Shown here one piece after another: positions 49,900-59,690 of a DNA stretch of 64,000 bases. This DNA is from Enterococcaceae bacterium OF42-14pH9A. Its GTDB lineage: Bacteria > Bacillota > Bacilli > Lactobacillales > Enterococcaceae. Position 1 is the first letter of the stretch, and every line of letters begins with the position of its first letter. The position numbers and the translations under genes are program-made. The stretch is taken from NCBI GenBank assembly GCA_027692465.1, contig JAQEYU010000005.1, positions 52,766 to 116,765 of the forward strand. Direction: 5' to 3'. The notes below the pieces were generated by a model that saw only the letters and a program-made list of their open reading frames with translations, did no database searches and was not told the origin of the DNA.

Positions 49900-50859
49900 T
49901 TATTTTTCTGCCAGTTTCCGAGCTTTTTCCGTATTGGCAAAATGCAGCTTGGCGAATTTCTCTAACAACGGCAGTCCGCCTTTTTGCAAGAGCCGGGCGG
50001 CCACCTGGTCGGATTTGGCACCGGCCCCGGAAGGCAGCGTCATGCCGGCTTGGGCAGATTCTTTTTCCAACTCTTCCAAGAAGCTGGCACGGCACAAGAT
50101 GGAAGCTGCCGCTACGGCCAGATGGTACTGCTCGCCTTTAGTCACAAAATACAGGGATTCAGTGACTTTGCGAGGTTCCTCCTTCAGGTACTTGCGGTAA
50201 TTGGCCGGGCTGGTGAACTGATCCACCAGAATGCCGTCAGGTTTTGTCGGTGCAATGTCCTGCAAAAGCAGATACAGAGCCTGGTTATGCAGGACAGCTT
50301 TCATGTGGACAGCGTTGTAACGAGGCTGAACCGCATTGTATTTTTCCGGTGTGACAACCAATTTCCGGTAAGGAACCAGCTCCATGATTGCCGGAGCCAA
50401 CTTGCGAATCTGAGCATCCGTCAGCATTTTTGAATCCTTGACCCCCAGTTTCTGCAAGGCGGGCAGCTTTTCTTTGGCGGCATAGACGGCACAGACCACT
50501 AAAGGTCCGAAATAGCTGCCGTTGCCCACTTCATCAGAACCGGCGACGCTCCAGCCTGAAAAGCCGGCAGGCAGTTTTCCGCTATCGACCGCAGCAGTTT
50601 TCCCCCGGGAAGGAGCTGATTTGGCGGCTGAGGGACTGCTTTTGCCGGCCGGAGCGATGTTTTCCCAGCGGCCGGCCTCTTTTTGGGCGCCGCTGCCCTG
50701 GAACATCACTTTGCCGGAGCTGTATGCAGTGATGGTCACGGTTCCTGCTTTAGCTGTAAAAGCCGCATAGGGATTTTTATTGGGAACGAGCTGGGTTTGA
50801 TACTGTTTTTTCATCGCTGCCAGTTGGGCAGGGGTGGGGTTCAATACGACTTGTGTCAT
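49900..50859 (-). CDS. rnhC: Ribonuclease HIII
   Basis: Nuclease of 319 residues that removes RNA from RNA-DNA hybrids. The N-terminal TBP-like substrate domain (about 1-90, PNKNPYAAFTAKAGTVTITAYSSGKVMFQGSGAQKE) is followed by a Ser/Ala/Lys-rich linker and the catalytic domain. That domain starts WSVAGSDEVGNGSYFGPLVVCA, with the acidic DE, and continues with LGVKDSKMLTD and GILVDQF. The start ATG 50859 (MTQVVLN) has GGATGAG upstream; ATG 50868 is an alternative. Divergent from zapA, as is common in Lactobacillales. Confidence 0.9.
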   Translation of the reverse strand: MTQVVLNPTPAQLAAMKKQYQTQLVPNKNPYAAFTAKAGTVTITAYSSGKVMFQGSGAQKEAGRWENIAPAGKSSPSAAKSAPSRGKTAAVDSGKLPAGFSGWSVAGSDEVGNGSYFGPLVVCAVYAAKEKLPALQKLGVKDSKMLTDAQIRKLAPAIMELVPYRKLVVTPEKYNAVQPRYNAVHMKAVLHNQALYLLLQDIAPTKPDGILVDQFTSPANYRKYLKEEPRKVTESLYFVTKGEQYHLAVAAASILCRASFLEELEKESAQAGMTLPSGAGAKSDQVAARLLQKGGLPLLEKFAKLHFANTEKARKLAEK

Positions 50860-51223
50860 GTCTCTCATCCATTTCTCTAAATTGTCGAGGATAAGTGTAA
50901 CATAATTGTCCTCGGTTTTGAGAAGTACAGCAAAAAACTGTAAGAAATCGTTGGGGGCCGTATTTAGACGTGGAAATTCACGGCTGTTTAACATATAATG
51001 TATAGGTGTTTTCGTGTGTCGTGAAATGAAACGTTCGTTATTGCGGCGTTGATTGAAGGCGCTGCGAAAAGCGGCTGTGACCGACAGTGACGTCTTGTCA
51101 GTTTTTGAGCATAGTCGCAGGGGCTTCAAGGCGTGGGCAGCAGAGGGCTTGGTTTTCGAGATTTTTTTGCGAGGCCAAAGCAGTTTTGCGGCGCCTTTTT
51201 GTACATCATTACAGGAGGAATCA
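50860..51223. other. Divergent rnhC-zapA intergenic region
   Basis: 364 bases. TATAAT at 50994-50999 is a probable zapA promoter element, giving a leader of roughly 220 bases. A frame runs open through the leader in phase with zapA, but it has no ribosome site. I see nothing else. Confidence 0.4.
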
Positions 51224-51703
51224 GTGGGCATGCCTGCAGAAAAGAAACGCTATAAAGCAGTAATCGCCAATCAGACTTATACCATTATCGGCCACGAGAC
51301 GGCTGCACATATGGACATGGTGATCAAACTGGTAAATGACCAGCTAAAAGAAATCAAAAGCCTTTCGCCGGCCATCGACAACGAACAGGCCGCGATCCTT
51401 CTGGCAGTCAATGCGATCAGCGATCAGCTGAAACGTCAGGAAGAACTACTGAAGCTGCAGAAGAAAAACCGCGAGCTGCGGACGCAGGCCTTGAAAGCGA
51501 CCGAGCTGGAGAATCGGATCAAACGGATCGAGGCAATCGAAGCAGAAGCCAAACAGGTTCTGGAGCAAGCCGGTCGTAGTGATGTGGTAATCCACAACCA
51601 TGTGGAAGCGCAGCAGATCCTGAACCAGTATCGCAAACAAGAGATCCGCGGCAAAGCACCGCAGGAAAAACAAGGAACAGGAGCGCTGGACAACAAGAAA
51701 TAA
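51224..51703 (+). CDS. zapA: Cell division protein ZapA
   Basis: Protein of 159 residues that bundles FtsZ filaments. GTG 51224 is chosen, 6 bases after AGGAGG; ATG 51230 is in frame. ZapA core: KRYKAVIANQTYTIIGHETAAHMDMVIKLVNDQLKEIK (about 7-44), then a coiled coil (about 60-120). A C-terminal extension of about 40 charged residues goes beyond the usual 85-100 residues. Followed by cvpA and mutS2, the standard order. Confidence 0.85.
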   Translation: MGMPAEKKRYKAVIANQTYTIIGHETAAHMDMVIKLVNDQLKEIKSLSPAIDNEQAAILLAVNAISDQLKRQEELLKLQKKNRELRTQALKATELENRIKRIEAIEAEAKQVLEQAGRSDVVIHNHVEAQQILNQYRKQEIRGKAPQEKQGTGALDNKK

Positions 51704-51852
51704 GCAGTGAGCGCAGTCTAGGCTTTATCTTCTGTCCGTAAGCACCAGTCGCTCTGCCGGTGCGCAGTTTGGCAACGATGCTTGTCAACTGACTGCGTGC
51801 GGCCAAATCAATATTTTGCAGGCCACTCCTGCAGACAGAAAGGAAACGGTAT

Positions 51853-52401
51853 ATGATCGGACTCGTCATCCTGCTCCTCTTGGTCGTCGCTTTTTATGTC
51901 GGCGGCAGGCGGGGGGCACCTTTGCAAATCGCATACTCTGTCGGCTATCTGATTTCTTTTTTGGTAGCCTGCAGCAAATACCAGGGGCTTGCCAAAAAGC
52001 TCGAACTCTATATCCCGTATCTTTCCGTGACCCAAGACAGCAAACTGGTCTTTTTCACGATGGAAGAAGCTTTGGATCTGGACAAATCTTATTATGCGGC
52101 TGTCGCCTTTATCATCCTTTTGTTTGGCGGTTGGCTGATTACAAAATTTTTAGGGATCTTCTTGTATAATCTCCGTTTCAAGCGCTTGACGGAAAACTTC
52201 GACTGGTTGATCAGCGGGATGTTGAATGTCCTGACCGTTTATCTGGTGATCTTTTTACTGTTGTCAGTCTTGTCCATGATCCCGTTGGCAACTATTCAAA
52301 ATCTTTTCCGCAAGAGCTTTGCAGCCCGGACGATCGTGGAGCATTCACTGTTCTTCTCCAACTTTTTCGAAGGGCTATGGTTTACGAATATCTTGAAATA
52401 A
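51853..52401 (+). CDS. CvpA-family membrane protein
   Basis: Membrane protein of 182 residues with four helices (about 2-14, 23-40, 75-100 and 117-150). Start ATG 51853 after AGAAAGGAAA. The pattern MIGLVILLLLVVAFYVGGRRGAPLQIAYSVGYLISFLVA matches CvpA proteins. Located between zapA and mutS2. Function in Bacillota is not established. Confidence 0.82.
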   Translation: MIGLVILLLLVVAFYVGGRRGAPLQIAYSVGYLISFLVACSKYQGLAKKLELYIPYLSVTQDSKLVFFTMEEALDLDKSYYAAVAFIILLFGGWLITKFLGIFLYNLRFKRLTENFDWLISGMLNVLTVYLVIFLLLSVLSMIPLATIQNLFRKSFAARTIVEHSLFFSNFFEGLWFTNILK

Positions 52402-52534
52402 TCGCGGGGCAGACGGTGTTACACGGTCTGCCTTTGATGTATTGTTGCAATCAATCCTTATCTTATTCAGGTCGCAGGAGCCTATGATCAGGTGAAAACA
52501 GCTGCGACGACTATTAAACAGGCAGGTGAACAAC

Positions 52535-54898
52535 ATGAATGAACGTATATTGAATACCCTGGAATTTCAGGCAGTCAAACAGATGGTAGCCAATTTTCTG
52601 GTGACTGAGCCGGGGAAAGAAGAATTGGCCCAATTGCAACCAACCAGTGAGGCATCTGCTATCGCTCAGTGGCTGCAAGAGACCGAAGACGGCTTGAAGG
52701 TGCAGCGGTTGCGGGGCGGGATCCCGATCCCCAAGATCGAAAATATCCGTCCGCAAATGAAGCGGATCGAAATCGGGGCCGATTTGAACGGCGTCGAGCT
52801 GGCTCAGGTGACACGAGTGCTGACCACCACCAGTGAACTGACCCGTTTTTTGGATGATCTGGAAGAAGCCGAATTGGATTTTGAGCGTCTGTACGAGTGG
52901 CGTGACAAATTGGTGACACTGCCGGAATTGACTCGGCAGCTGAAGACTGCTGTTGACGAAGACGGGCGGGTGACCGACGATGCTTCGCCGGAGTTGAAGA
53001 CCATCCGCAACAGCATCCGCCGCAGTGAGCAGACCATCAGAGAACAGCTGGACAGTATCATCCGTGGCGGCAATGCCAAATATTTGAGCGATACCATCGT
53101 GACCATGCGAAACGATCGTTATGTGATTCCTGTCAAACAGGAATATCGCGGTGTGTTCGGCGGCGTGGTCCATGATCAGAGTTCCTCCGGTCAAACGCTT
53201 TTCATCGAACCTAAACAGATCGTGGAATCCAACAATCGACTGCGCTCTCAGCAAATTGCCGAGCGCCGTGAAATCGAACGGATTCTGGCTGAGTTGTCCG
53301 CAGCCTTGGTCCCTTATCGCCGGGATATCTTGCAAAACGCCTACGTCATCGGTCGTTTGGACTTCATCAACGGCAAGGCCCGCTTTGGGAAAGAATTGAA
53401 AGCTGTGGTACCGGCTGTCAGCCCGGAAAACCACGTCATCTTCAAGCAGGCTCGTCATCCGTTGATTGATCAGGAAAAAGTCGTTGCCAACGATATCCTG
53501 ATTGGTCAGGACTATCAGGCAGTTGTGATTACCGGACCCAATACCGGTGGGAAAACCATCACCTTGAAAACACTGGGACTTTTGCAACTGATGGGCCAAG
53601 CCGGTCTGCCGATTCCGGTGGAAGAGGAAAGCCAGATGGGGATCTTCGATGAAATTTTCGCCGATATCGGGGATGAACAGTCCATTGAACAAAGCTTGTC
53701 TACTTTTTCTTCTCATATGACCAATATCGTCTCCATTTTGAAGCAGGTGGATGCTCACAGTCTGGTTCTTTTTGACGAGTTGGGTGCCGGAACGGATCCG
53801 CAGGAAGGGGCTGCTCTGGCGATAGCCATTCTGGATGAACTGGGTGCCAAAGCTGCCTACGTCATGGCGACCACCCATTATCCGGAATTGAAAGTCTACG
53901 GTTACAATCGTTCCAATACCATCAATGCTTCGATGGAATTTGATGTGGACACGTTGAGTCCCACTTATCGCCTTTTAATTGGTGTACCGGGTCGTTCCAA
54001 TGCTTTCGAGATTTCGAAACGTTTAGGTCTGGACAGTCCGATTATCGATGCGGCCAAAGCAATCATGGACGGGGAAAGTCAAGACCTCAACGAAATGATC
54101 GCCGACTTGGAAAATCGCCGGAAAATGACAGAGACTGAATACTTGGAGCTGCGGCATCATGTTGAGGAAGCCGAAAAACTCCATCGTGATCTGCAGCAGG
54201 CCTACACTTATTTCTTTGAAGAGCGGGAAAAAGAAATGGGCAAAGCTAAACGTAAAGCCAACGAACTGGTAGAAGAAGCAAAAGATGATGCCGAAGCAAT
54301 CATTTCGGATCTGCGAAAGCTGCAGCTGGCGGGCGGGCAAACCAAAGTCAAAGAACATGAATTGATCGATGCCAAAAGTCGGTTAAACGACCTGCATCAG
54401 GAGGAGCATTTACAAAAAAACAAGGTCCTGCAAAAAGCCAAGGCTGCCAAAAAGCTCAAAGCCGGTGATGAAGTTCTGGTGACTTCATACGGTCAGCGGG
54501 GAACGCTGGTCCAAAAGGTCGGTAAGGATCAATGGCAGGTACAACTGGGGATCTTGAAGATGACCTTGCCGGAAGCGGATCTGCAGCCGGTTGCACCAGC
54601 CAAAGAACCGGTTCAACGCATCGTCAGCACCGTTCGCTCCGAAAACACTTCACATGTTTCGACTCAGCTGGATCTGCGGGGCCAACGCTATGAAGAAGCG
54701 CTGAATGAGGTGGATCAATACCTGGATGCTGCGATTTTGGCAGGCTACCCGCAAGTAACGATTGTCCATGGTAAAGGAACCGGTGCGTTGCGGCAGGGGA
54801 TCACCGATTATTTGAAAAATCATCGCAGTGTCAAATCCTTTGAATTTGCACCCGCCAATCAGGGGGGCAATGGGGCAACCATCGTGAAATTCAAATGA
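52535..54898 (+). CDS. mutS2: Endonuclease MutS2
   Basis: ATPase of 787 residues that acts in recombination suppression and ribosome-collision rescue in related bacteria. ATG 52535 is preferred over the in-frame GTG 52526. MutS-type core with Walker A GPNTGGKT (about 333-340), signature STFSSHMTNI, Walker B LVLFDELGAGTDP and TTHYPELK; then a coiled coil (about 515-600), a KOW-like part and the C-terminal Smr nuclease domain (LDLRGQRYEEALNEVDQYL ... TIVHGKGTGALR). Full length. Confidence 0.95.
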   Translation: MNERILNTLEFQAVKQMVANFLVTEPGKEELAQLQPTSEASAIAQWLQETEDGLKVQRLRGGIPIPKIENIRPQMKRIEIGADLNGVELAQVTRVLTTTSELTRFLDDLEEAELDFERLYEWRDKLVTLPELTRQLKTAVDEDGRVTDDASPELKTIRNSIRRSEQTIREQLDSIIRGGNAKYLSDTIVTMRNDRYVIPVKQEYRGVFGGVVHDQSSSGQTLFIEPKQIVESNNRLRSQQIAERREIERILAELSAALVPYRRDILQNAYVIGRLDFINGKARFGKELKAVVPAVSPENHVIFKQARHPLIDQEKVVANDILIGQDYQAVVITGPNTGGKTITLKTLGLLQLMGQAGLPIPVEEESQMGIFDEIFADIGDEQSIEQSLSTFSSHMTNIVSILKQVDAHSLVLFDELGAGTDPQEGAALAIAILDELGAKAAYVMATTHYPELKVYGYNRSNTINASMEFDVDTLSPTYRLLIGVPGRSNAFEISKRLGLDSPIIDAAKAIMDGESQDLNEMIADLENRRKMTETEYLELRHHVEEAEKLHRDLQQAYTYFFEEREKEMGKAKRKANELVEEAKDDAEAIISDLRKLQLAGGQTKVKEHELIDAKSRLNDLHQEEHLQKNKVLQKAKAAKKLKAGDEVLVTSYGQRGTLVQKVGKDQWQVQLGILKMTLPEADLQPVAPAKEPVQRIVSTVRSENTSHVSTQLDLRGQRYEEALNEVDQYLDAAILAGYPQVTIVHGKGTGALRQGITDYLKNHRSVKSFEFAPANQGGNGATIVKFK

Positions 54899-55072
54899 TT
54901 TCAGAGAATCTTACAAATTGTAAGCAGAACGATGTTCATTGAATGATTTGCGTGCTATAATACTCTCAGTGAATGAGGGGAACCTCAAAATAACAAAATT
55001 AAGCAACCTGTTAAACAATTTCTGTAGACTTATCAGATGTTTTACGATTGCAAAATAACTGGAGGTAGAGAC

Positions 55073-55387
55073 ATGGCTAAGGCTATTTCTGATGCAACTT
55101 TCTCACAAGAAACCGACAACGGATTGGTTTTGATCGACTTTTGGGCAACTTGGTGCGGACCTTGTCGTATGCAGGCTCCGATTTTGGAACAACTTTCCGG
55201 CGAATACGACGAAGATGAATTGAAGATCGTAAAAATGGATGTGGATGAAAACCCTGAAACTCCAAGTCAATTCGGTATCATGTCAATCCCGACACTGCTC
55301 TTGAAAAAAGACGGTGAAGTAGTGGATAAAGTCGTTGGCGTGCACACGAAAGAACAATTGCAGCAATTGATTCAACCACACTTATAA
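55073..55387 (+). CDS. trxA: Thioredoxin
   Basis: Redox protein of 104 residues. Active site WCGPC with Cys28 and Cys31, cis-Pro in GIMSIPTLLL. Start after GGAGG. It has its own promoter-like TATAAT at 54955. The mutS2-trxA-uvrC order is common in Lactobacillales. Confidence 0.95.
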   Translation: MAKAISDATFSQETDNGLVLIDFWATWCGPCRMQAPILEQLSGEYDEDELKIVKMDVDENPETPSQFGIMSIPTLLLKKDGEVVDKVVGVHTKEQLQQLIQPHL

Positions 55388-55745
55388 GAAGAAGTATCGA
55401 TTGTGTTTAAAACACTTTAGGGTGTGTCTGGAAACACTGGGGGAATCCGGCTTTTTGCGGACCTGCCGAAATCAAGGAGTAAGGTGCAGCTTATATGGTG
55501 TAAAGCTGCGCATTTACGAACAGATTGCGATGGAAGGGACCAAATTAGCCGCCACTGGAGTTTTCAGCTGCGCCCTTAATTAATCAATGCCAGCTCGGAC
55601 GTTCGCAGCTGTCGAATCCTCAGAGATGACGACAGCTGTAGCGTTTCGGGCTGGCACTTTTTGGTCTGCTTTAGTATAGTCATAACGAGAGCGGACGGTT
55701 TGTCCGTTTCTGCAAGTTTTGTGATTTCACAGGAAGGTGAGGCTT
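55388..55745. other. Intergenic region with dispersed repeat copy D (55425-55505) and a large hairpin
   Basis: 55425 onwards: TGTCTGGAAACAC, then TTTTTGCGGACCTGCCG, AAATCAAGGAGTAA and GCTTATATGGTGTA (repeat family). At 55588-55660, TGCCAGC pairs with GCTGGCA, with an inner stem CAGCTGTCG/CGACAGCTG, followed by CTTTTTGG; this is a probable terminator. No gene is seen. Confidence 0.55.
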
Positions 55746-57563
55746 TTGAACGAACGGATCAAGAATAAACTGGCCCTTTTGCCGGACCAGCCGGGCTGTT
55801 ATTTGATGAAGGATAAAAACGGTACGATCATCTATGTCGGCAAGGCTAAGATCCTGAAAAACCGTGTACGCTCGTATTTTACCGGCAGCCACGATACGAA
55901 GACCGAACGGCTGGTCTCCGAGATCGAGGATTTTGAGTACATCGTTACCGAATCGAATATCGAGGCCCTGCTTTTAGAGATTAATCTCATCAAAAAGAAT
56001 GATCCCAAATACAATATCATGCTCAAAGACGACAAAACCTATCCCTTTATCAAGATCACCAACGAGGATTATCCCCGTCTGCTGATCACCCGGAAGGTCT
56101 TGAAGGACAAGGCGTTTTACTTTGGTCCTTATCCTGATGTCGGCGCGGCTAATGAGACAAAGAAACTGTTGGATCGTTTGTTCCCATTACGCAAATGCAA
56201 AGTGCTGCCCAAAGAAGTCTGTCTTTACTACCATATGGGTCAGTGCCTGGCGCCGTGTGTCTTTGATATCCCGAAGCAGACTTATGTGGACATGGTCAAA
56301 GAGATCAAACAGTTCTTAAACGGCGGTCACAGCGAAATCCAGCATGACCTGCAGGCAAAAATGGCAACAGCCGCCGAAAATATGGAATTTGAAAAAGCAG
56401 CGGAATACCGGGATCAGATCAAAGCGATCGAGACCGTCATGACTCGGCAAAAGATGACACAAACCGATTTTATGGATCGAGACGTTTTCGGCTATTCGGT
56501 AGACAAAGGCTGGATGTGTGTCCAGGTCTTCTTCGTTCGTCAGGGCAAGTTGATCGAACGGGACGTATCCATCTTCCCTTTTTATAACGATGCCCCGGAC
56601 GACTTTTTGACATATATTGGTCAGTTTTATCAGGAAAACGAACACTTCGTTCCAAAAGAAGTGCTGATCCCCGACGATATCGATTCCGAGTCGGTCGAAG
56701 CTTTGCTGCAGACCAGAATTCTGCAGCCCAAGCGAGGGGAAAAGAAAAAACTGGTGGATCTGGCGGGCAAGAATGCTCGTGTCGCACTGAGTGAAAAATT
56801 CCAACTGATCGAGCGCAAAGAAGAGCGGACAATCGGTGCGGTCCAAAAACTGGGGGATGCCATGAACATCCCGACACCTATCCGCATCGAAGCTTTTGAC
56901 AATTCCAATATCCAAGGATCGGATCCGGTCTCGGCGATGGTCGTCTTCATCGACGGCAGACCGGCAAAAAATGAATACCGCAAGTACAAGATCAAAACAG
57001 TCGTAGGGCCGGATGATTATGCGTCAATGCGGGAAGTCATCTACCGTCGCTATTCTCGTGTGCTGAAAGAAGGACTGCCATTTCCCGATCTGGTAGTGAT
57101 CGATGGCGGCAAAGGCCAGGTGGATGTCGCTCGGGACGTTTTGGAAAACCAGTTAGGCTTGGATATTCCAATCGCCGGTCTGGCCAAAAACGATAAACAC
57201 AAAACCAGCGAACTGCTTTTCGGGCCGGAGCTTTCCACGGTACCACTGGAGCGTAATTCACCGGAGTTTTTCCTACTGCAGCGTATCCAGGATGAAGTCC
57301 ACCGTTTTGCCATTACATTCCATCGACAACTTCGCAGCAAAAACAGTTTTTCATCCAAGCTGGACGGTGTAGAGGGGCTGGGACCCAAACGCAAGAAGCT
57401 TTTACTGAAGGAATTCAAGTCCTTGAAAAACATCCAGGCCGCAAGTATCGAAGACATTCGGCAACTGGGGATTCCTGAGAAAGTAGCACAGGCAGTCAAG
57501 ACGGCTTTGGGGGAGCGTTCTCCCGAAAAAAAGACAGAACAAATCGAAGAGATTCACGACTGA
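55746..57563 (+). CDS. uvrC: UvrABC system protein C
   Basis: Nucleotide-excision-repair nuclease of 605 residues. TTG 55746 gives the usual N-terminus and is preceded by GGAAGGTGAGG; an in-frame GTG 55737 overlaps that site. N-terminal GIY-YIG nuclease ([34 protein letters not shown]), Cys-containing region [25 protein letters not shown] motif (about 200-235), C-terminal RNase H-like nuclease ([28 protein letters not shown]) and helix-hairpin-helix ([19 protein letters not shown]). Confidence 0.96.
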   Translation: MNERIKNKLALLPDQPGCYLMKDKNGTIIYVGKAKILKNRVRSYFTGSHDTKTERLVSEIEDFEYIVTESNIEALLLEINLIKKNDPKYNIMLKDDKTYPFIKITNEDYPRLLITRKVLKDKAFYFGPYPDVGAANETKKLLDRLFPLRKCKVLPKEVCLYYHMGQCLAPCVFDIPKQTYVDMVKEIKQFLNGGHSEIQHDLQAKMATAAENMEFEKAAEYRDQIKAIETVMTRQKMTQTDFMDRDVFGYSVDKGWMCVQVFFVRQGKLIERDVSIFPFYNDAPDDFLTYIGQFYQENEHFVPKEVLIPDDIDSESVEALLQTRILQPKRGEKKKLVDLAGKNARVALSEKFQLIERKEERTIGAVQKLGDAMNIPTPIRIEAFDNSNIQGSDPVSAMVVFIDGRPAKNEYRKYKIKTVVGPDDYASMREVIYRRYSRVLKEGLPFPDLVVIDGGKGQVDVARDVLENQLGLDIPIAGLAKNDKHKTSELLFGPELSTVPLERNSPEFFLLQRIQDEVHRFAITFHRQLRSKNSFSSKLDGVEGLGPKRKKLLLKEFKSLKNIQAASIEDIRQLGIPEKVAQAVKTALGERSPEKKTEQIEEIHD

Positions 57564-57566
57564 CAG

Positions 57567-57607
57567 AGACCGACAGCTTGCTTTAGAGCAGCTGCCGGTT
57601 TTTTTCT
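57567..57607 (+). terminator. uvrC terminator
   Basis: ACCGACAGCT and AGCTGCCGGT pair around TGCTTTAGAGC, followed by TTTTTTTC. Confidence 0.8.
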
Positions 57608-57938
57608 GTATGGATCAAAGTGGCAGGAAATGTCGGAGACTCAAGAAGAATACTCTCTTTTGCATCAGGAAAAATCTGTTTTTTATTGTGAGAAATAATT
57701 GTCTGATAAAATCTGTTGCTCAGTCAAAGTTAAACAAGGAAAACGGACAGCGACTGTTGGAAAGGTGTTCCAGTATCCGAATTTTATTACAGGATAAAAA
57801 AGCTTGGTAATTTATAGATTCTTTTTATTTTAAGTGTTTTATAAACTCGTTGAGGCTTGAAAACATTTAAAATTAGATGGAAAGAGCTGATCTTGTTTGT
57901 TATAATAAGCGAAAATGCAATTTGAGGGGGATTGATTT
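57608..57938. other. Intergenic region, AT-rich
   Basis: About 330 bases without a credible gene; a 66-codon frame lacks a ribosome site. TTGTTTGTTATAATAAG at about 57895-57911 is a likely promoter -10 region for the next gene. Confidence 0.4.
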
Positions 57939-58556
57939 GTGGAAGCTTCCACTATCGCAATCGTTGCGTGCTTGATCGTACTGGCGACGGCTGTTGTTGT
58001 TTCGGTATTCAGCCAATACAATAGTCGTAAACAGATCAAGCAATTGGAACGTCGGTTATTCGAAATGAATAAAGAACAAGAGAAAAAATCAGGTCAGTTG
58101 GAGCATCTGACTGCATCGCTGCATCAGGAAGTCGTCAATGAGTGCCGTATCTTGACTCATGAGGAAACAGCAGCATTGAAAAAGAATCTACAAGATAAAC
58201 TGAAAGAAGAAGGAACTCTGTTAGATCAGCTTTCAGAAGAATTGATTGCATTACAGCACAAGACGGCAGCCGAATTTGATGGTATGCTGACTTGGCGACA
58301 AGAGTTGGAGACTACAATGGGAATCCAGGTGGAAAACCAGGGAATCTTTGTAGAGCACGTCCGCAGTCAGCTGAATGAATTTTCCAAGCATAGCCATAGC
58401 CTGCCGGATCAGTTGGATATTGTAGCCGGTAAGCTGGAGCAGATTCGGCGTTTAAAACGTGAATTAGCAGAAGTCCAACAGCCAATTCAACTGGATGCTT
58501 GGAAAGATGAACATTTTACTGATGAGACAGTACCCATGAGTGAGGATGCTGTCTGA
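57939..58556 (+). CDS. Membrane-anchored coiled-coil protein of unknown function
   Basis: Protein of 205 residues with a GTG start at 57939 after GAGGGGG. One N-terminal helix (about 5-25, TIAIVACLIVLATAVVVSVF), then a long cytoplasmic coiled coil (about 30-105, KQLERRLFEMNKEQEKKSGQLEHL ... LQDKLKEEGTLLDQLSEEL) and an acidic C-terminus. This is the layout of membrane-tethered structural or division-associated proteins such as EzrA or RmuC fragments, but no family motif is seen. Confidence 0.6.
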   Translation: MEASTIAIVACLIVLATAVVVSVFSQYNSRKQIKQLERRLFEMNKEQEKKSGQLEHLTASLHQEVVNECRILTHEETAALKKNLQDKLKEEGTLLDQLSEELIALQHKTAAEFDGMLTWRQELETTMGIQVENQGIFVEHVRSQLNEFSKHSHSLPDQLDIVAGKLEQIRRLKRELAEVQQPIQLDAWKDEHFTDETVPMSEDAV

Positions 58557-58587
58557 CTCAGAGACGATAGCCAAAGAATATCCGCCC

Positions 58588-58622
58588 CAAAAAACCGATC
58601 CTGCAGAGGGTCGGTTTTTTGC
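58588..58622 (+). terminator. Terminator after the coiled-coil gene
   Basis: AAAACCGATCC and GGGTCGGTTTT pair around TGCAGA, followed by a T-run. Confidence 0.8.
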
Positions 58623-58724
58623 TGCTCTGCTCCGTATCCCTACATATGACGCCCTTTGCTCATTGTCTCTGGCAGGTATACAAAAAACTTATTTCCACTT
58701 AATTTTCAGACATTGCCCATTTTA

Positions 58725-58744
58725 ATGTAACGACTTGTTGACAT
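58725..58744. promoter_or_regulatory. Operator 1 of the XRE gene pair
   Basis: ATGTAA-N8-TTGACAT, overlapping the -35 box. It matches 58771-58790, so it is a probable autoregulatory site. Confidence 0.6.
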
Positions 58745-58766
58745 AAAGACTTGATATTGTTACAAT
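58738..58766 (+). promoter_or_regulatory. Promoter of the XRE/membrane pair
   Basis: TTGACA, a 17-base spacer and TACAAT: a near-consensus sigma-A promoter bracketed by two operator-like repeats. Confidence 0.8.
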
Positions 58767-58770
58767 TCGA

Positions 58771-58790
58771 ATGTAATCAGTTGGTTACAT
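58771..58790. promoter_or_regulatory. Operator 2 of the XRE gene pair
   Basis: ATGTAA-N8-TTACAT, a perfect inverted repeat at the likely transcription start, 46 bases from operator 1. Confidence 0.65.
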
Positions 58791-58810
58791 AATGAAACGA
58801 GGTGATAACG

Positions 58811-59017
58811 TTGATTAAAAACCGAATTAAAGTTCTGCGCGCGGAAAGAAACTGGACGCAGGAAGAATTGGCAGAGCGGGCGGGGATTTCCCGTCAGGCA
58901 GTGATTTCCATTGAGAAGTATAAATATACCCCATCGTTGGAACTGGCTTTTACTCTTGCCAAAGTATTCGCTGTGAATATCAACGATGTATTCGTTCAGG
59001 AGGAGGAACAAAGATGA
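58811..59017 (+). CDS. Small XRE-family transcriptional regulator
   Basis: DNA-binding protein of 68 residues; TTG 58811 is chosen 6 bases after CGAGGTGA (the GTG 58802 lies inside that site). The helix-turn-helix fills the protein (IKVLRAERNWTQEELAERAGISRQAVISIEKYKYTPSLELAFTLAKVF). This small class is usually paired with a membrane protein, as here: the next gene overlaps by 4 bases. Confidence 0.85.
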   Translation: MIKNRIKVLRAERNWTQEELAERAGISRQAVISIEKYKYTPSLELAFTLAKVFAVNINDVFVQEEEQR

Positions 59018-59334
59018 GGCAAACGATTTTGTTATTGTTGACATTGGCGATGTTAGCCGCTTTTTTATATGGATTACATTACAGAGCGCAAAAAGAAATG
59101 CAATATAAAAACGATGAGCGGTGGCATCTGATCCAACTGAAGGCTGGTCAAATCGCTTATCATTATTTTCAAGGACTGGTGGTGCTGATCGCAGTGGGAA
59201 TTACTTATCTGCTGTTTCTTCCCGAACCGGTGCTGATTTCCCTGGAAAAGGCCCTCACTACCAGCTTCAACCTGATTATACTCGGACAGCTAATTGAAGC
59301 AGCAGCTCTGAAGTATTATGATCGGCAAATGTGA
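59014..59334 (+). CDS. Small membrane protein paired with the XRE regulator (DUF2178-like)
   Basis: Protein of 106 residues with three helices (about 3-22, 52-72 and 82-99). The middle segment MQYKNDERWHLIQLKAGQIAYHYF resembles DUF2178 proteins, which commonly follow such XRE genes. ATG overlaps the regulator stop. Function unknown; it might sequester the regulator at the membrane. Confidence 0.6.
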   Translation: MRQTILLLLTLAMLAAFLYGLHYRAQKEMQYKNDERWHLIQLKAGQIAYHYFQGLVVLIAVGITYLLFLPEPVLISLEKALTTSFNLIILGQLIEAAALKYYDRQM

Positions 59335-59690
59335 CGGTGATAACAGTGCGCTGTGAACTGAATATTTCGAAAAGAAGAACGTGAATGTTCAGTGATGGGT
59401 AGGGATTTGGTTGCGAAAAAGCACTAGCAAGCAAACATTCAGGCAACTATAGTTTCCTCGGATAAAGGAATTCTAGAAATGACAGATAATTCTGCATGTT
59501 TTGAACATATTGTTGTGGAATCTTGGTATTTCCAAAGGTATTCGGTAGAATGGAATCAGTAGGGGATTTCGATACAAGCGTACTCAAGAATGGATTTTGC
59601 CGGGCCTACAGCCATATTGGAATAGGCTGTCTGGCAGTGGCTTGAATTTTTTGAGTAGGGATAAAAAATCATGAAAAAGGAGCAATGAAC
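59335..59690. other. Intergenic leader before the ABC exporter
   Basis: 356 bases. A hairpin at 59599-59636 (ACAGCC ... GGCTGT inside an imperfect TGCC/GGCA stem) is not followed by a T-run. No gene is seen. A long transcribed leader is possible. Confidence 0.35.

Noticed and set aside
52514..53878. Antisense frame of 454 codons opposite mutS2
   Set aside because: Composition and lack of start signals mark it as a shadow of mutS2.
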